Source of the DNA: an uncultured Prevotella sp.
GTDB lineage: Bacteria > Bacteroidota > Bacteroidia > Bacteroidales > Bacteroidaceae
NCBI GenBank assembly: GCA_947167845.1
Contig: CAMVJQ010000003.1
Location: 1-64,000 of the forward strand
Reading direction: 5' to 3'
DNA: 64,000 nt
The notes below the pieces were generated by a model that saw only the letters and a list, made by a program, of their open reading frames with translations, searched no databases and was not told the DNA's origin. Position numbers and translations under genes: made by a program. Below are positions 62,662 through 64,000 of this stretch, one piece after another. Positions within the stretch are counted from its first letter, which is position 1. Every line of letters starts with the position of its first letter.

Positions 62662-63558
62662 CTATTGCATGATGGGAAGCGTGAATACGGTTCCGTCCTT
62701 CATGGCGATGATGAGTGTCTTGCCGTCTTCTGAGGCGACGACACTGAAGAAGATGTCTGCTCTTCCGTCCTCGCCGTCCTTTCCGTCCTTTCCGTCTTCA
62801 CCGTTCTTTCCGTCCTTGCCGTCTTTGCCGTTGGCCGGTATGCCTGTAGTGACCCAGGTGACGCCGTTGTCGGTAGAGATCTCCCAGGTTCCGTCGGTCT
62901 CACTGATGCGCACTCTGGGGATGGGCAGCGACAGGTTGGTGTCGTCTTGGCCGTCTTTTCCGTCGTGGCCGTTCTTGCCGTCCACGCCGTCGGTGCCGTT
63001 CCGTCCGTCCTTGCCGTTCTTGCCGTCCTTACCGTCGACGCCGTCTTTGCCGTCTTTGCCGTCTTTTCCGTCCTTACCGTCGACACCGTCCTTACCGTCT
63101 TTGCCATCCTTTCCGTCCTTTCCGTCGATGGCTGAGGCGCGCATCTTCTGACCGTCATCGGTGATGATCCATTCGCCGTTGATCGTCCAGTACCAGATGC
63201 CGTCTTCGTCCTGTCTGACTCCGATCTGAAGGTCTGCTTCCGCTCCGTCCTTTCCGTCGGTGCCGTCCTGGCCGACATGGCCGTGCCGGAGGGTTCGCGA
63301 AGTGCCGTCGTTGAATTTGATGGTGTAGGAGCCGTTCTGGTTTTTCGTGATGTCTGTCACGTACCCGTTTGCCTCGTATTGGTGCAGGAGTATGCTCAAC
63401 GTCTCTATGTCATTATTGATGAGCAGCACCTTCTCTTCCAGGATCTCTACTCTGATCCCGAGTCCCCGCAGGTCGTCGCCGTATTTGTCGTTGCATGCCC
63501 CGAGAAACAGGAGCGACATCACGCCGACGGTCCATTGTCTGATTGATATGTGTCTCAT
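62662..63558 (-). CDS. Collagen-like GKDG-repeat lipoprotein, DUF4988-type
   Basis: 298 residues, lipobox LFLGAC. A short coiled coil (LRGLGIRVEILEEKVLLINN) and the segment YVTDITKNQNGSYTIKFNDG match the N-terminal domain called DUF4988 in Bacteroidota lipoproteins. It is followed by beta-rich units (GIWYWTINGEWIITDDG and TWEISTDNGVTWVTTG) separated by two collagen-like tracts of Gly-Lys-Asp-Gly (about 150-200 and 240-265), and a C-terminal strand pair. Role unknown; probably surface-exposed. It lies 12 bp downstream of a second gene of the same kind and nine nt upstream of the membrane protein, so the three are likely cotranscribed. Confidence 0.82.
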   Translation of the reverse strand: MRHISIRQWTVGVMSLLFLGACNDKYGDDLRGLGIRVEILEEKVLLINNDIETLSILLHQYEANGYVTDITKNQNGSYTIKFNDGTSRTLRHGHVGQDGTDGKDGAEADLQIGVRQDEDGIWYWTINGEWIITDDGQKMRASAIDGKDGKDGKDGKDGVDGKDGKDGKDGKDGVDGKDGKNGKDGRNGTDGVDGKNGHDGKDGQDDTNLSLPIPRVRISETDGTWEISTDNGVTWVTTGIPANGKDGKDGKNGEDGKDGKDGEDGRADIFFSVVASEDGKTLIIAMKDGTVFTLPIMQ

Positions 63559-63570
63559 AAGCCGATGCTG

Positions 63571-64000
63571 TTAATTTGTCTGTAGGGGTACGCGGAAAGT
63601 GCCAGCCGAAGTGATGAACTCCACATAGCCTTCGTTCCAGTGTGTGATCACTTTCACGATGGCGTTGGCATCCTTGCCGTTCTTTCCGTCCTTGCCGTCC
63701 TTGCCGTTCTCTCCGTCCTTGCCGTCCTTGCCGTCCTTGCCTGTGGCGGACGTGCCTGTGGAGATCCATGACACGCCGTTGTCGACGGAGATTTCCCAGA
63801 TGCCAGTCTCCGGATTGATTCGTATCTTGGGAGATACGGCCACGCCGTCCTTGCCGTCTTTGCCGTCGATGCCGTCCTTGCCGTCTTTGCCGTCGATGCC
63901 GTCCTTGCCGTCGACACCGTCCTTGCCGTCGACGCCGTCCTTTCCGTCGACACCATCCTTGCCGTCCTTGCCGTCGACGCCGTCTTTACCGTCCTTGCCG
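63571..64000 (-). CDS. Collagen-like GKDG-repeat protein, 5' part outside the window
   Basis: At least 143 residues, open at the window edge; no start codon in view. From the edge inwards it encodes a long run of GKDGVDGKDG/GIDGKDG triplet repeats, then VSPKIRINPETGIWEISVDNG, a unit parallel to TDGTWEISTDNG in the next gene, then a second GKDGKDGENG tract, and ends with ITSAGTFRVPLQTN. It is clearly a paralogue of the gene 12 bp downstream. The repeated GACGGCAAGGAC-type DNA makes both genes prone to slippage and to recombination with each other. Confidence 0.8.
   Translation of the reverse strand, partial: GKDGKDGVDGKDGKDGVDGKDGVDGKDGVDGKDGIDGKDGKDGIDGKDGKDGVAVSPKIRINPETGIWEISVDNGVSWISTGTSATGKDGKDGKDGENGKDGKDGKNGKDANAIVKVITHWNEGYVEFITSAGTFRVPLQTN

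Noticed and set aside
62760..63140. Possible CRISPR or satellite array from the periodic GCCGTCCTT pattern
   Set aside because: It is the coding sequence of in-frame GKDG repeats.

Overview
The window reads as a chromosomal segment of a plant-fibre-degrading Bacteroidota, most like Prevotella/Segatella from a rumen or gut. The support is three SusC and three SusD homologues, a hybrid two-component regulator, lipoproteins with Bacteroidota-type lipoboxes, TAnnTTTG -7 promoter boxes, and multidomain xylanase/esterase proteins of the kind described in Prevotella ruminicola and P. bryantii. No rRNA, tRNA, insertion sequence or CRISPR array was seen. All assignments rest on reading the sequence and on recalled family knowledge; no database search was run.

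Layout. 0.1-2.9 kb: two thioredoxin-fold proteins (DsbD-like and TlpA-like). 2.9-22.3 kb: a xylan-type polysaccharide utilisation locus, with a hybrid two-component sensor reading away from a susC-susD-susC-susD-DUF1735-GH10-like operon (order as in the Prevotella xus cluster) that ends in a secreted multi-CBM protein. The GH10-like protein has lost its catalytic nucleophile and probably only binds glycan. 22.3-23.1 kb: a non-coding block of interspersed repeats with a perfect 22-bp inverted repeat. 23.1-32.4 kb: a very large transglutaminase-like/DUF4011/SF1 helicase/nuclease-like protein (candidate defence factor) and two tandem sensor kinases, one of them degenerate. 32.6-42.6 kb: a xylan depolymerisation cluster with a CE6-CE1 acetylxylan esterase, a GH10-CE1 xylanase/feruloyl esterase, and three GH43 enzymes. 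43.1-56.3 kb: an S41 peptidase lipoprotein, a second SusCD pair, a membrane protein plus a CxxCH-containing beta-propeller lipoprotein, and a GH3 beta-xylosidase-like enzyme. 56.3-64 kb: mostly housekeeping genes on the minus strand (DUF349 protein, CorA, PepD, four-helix-bundle protein, a YbhN/AglD-type membrane protein) and two tandem collagen-like DUF4988-type lipoproteins, the second running off the window.

How it fits together. Surface glycan-binding proteins and SusCD pairs would capture and import xylo-oligosaccharides; the GH10-CE1, CE6-CE1 and GH43 enzymes would remove feruloyl, acetyl and arabinosyl groups and cut the backbone; GH3 would finish oligosaccharides to xylose; the hybrid sensor would switch the set on. 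Two susC promoters share an ATGTTACA site exactly 59 bp upstream of an identical -7 region.

The most unusual pattern is the repeated use of 7-nt (sometimes 8-nt) tandem arrays. They abut start codons, form a terminator, extend protein tails and linkers, and in at least five genes encode the hydrophobic core of the signal peptide, where gain or loss of one unit would shift the reading frame.
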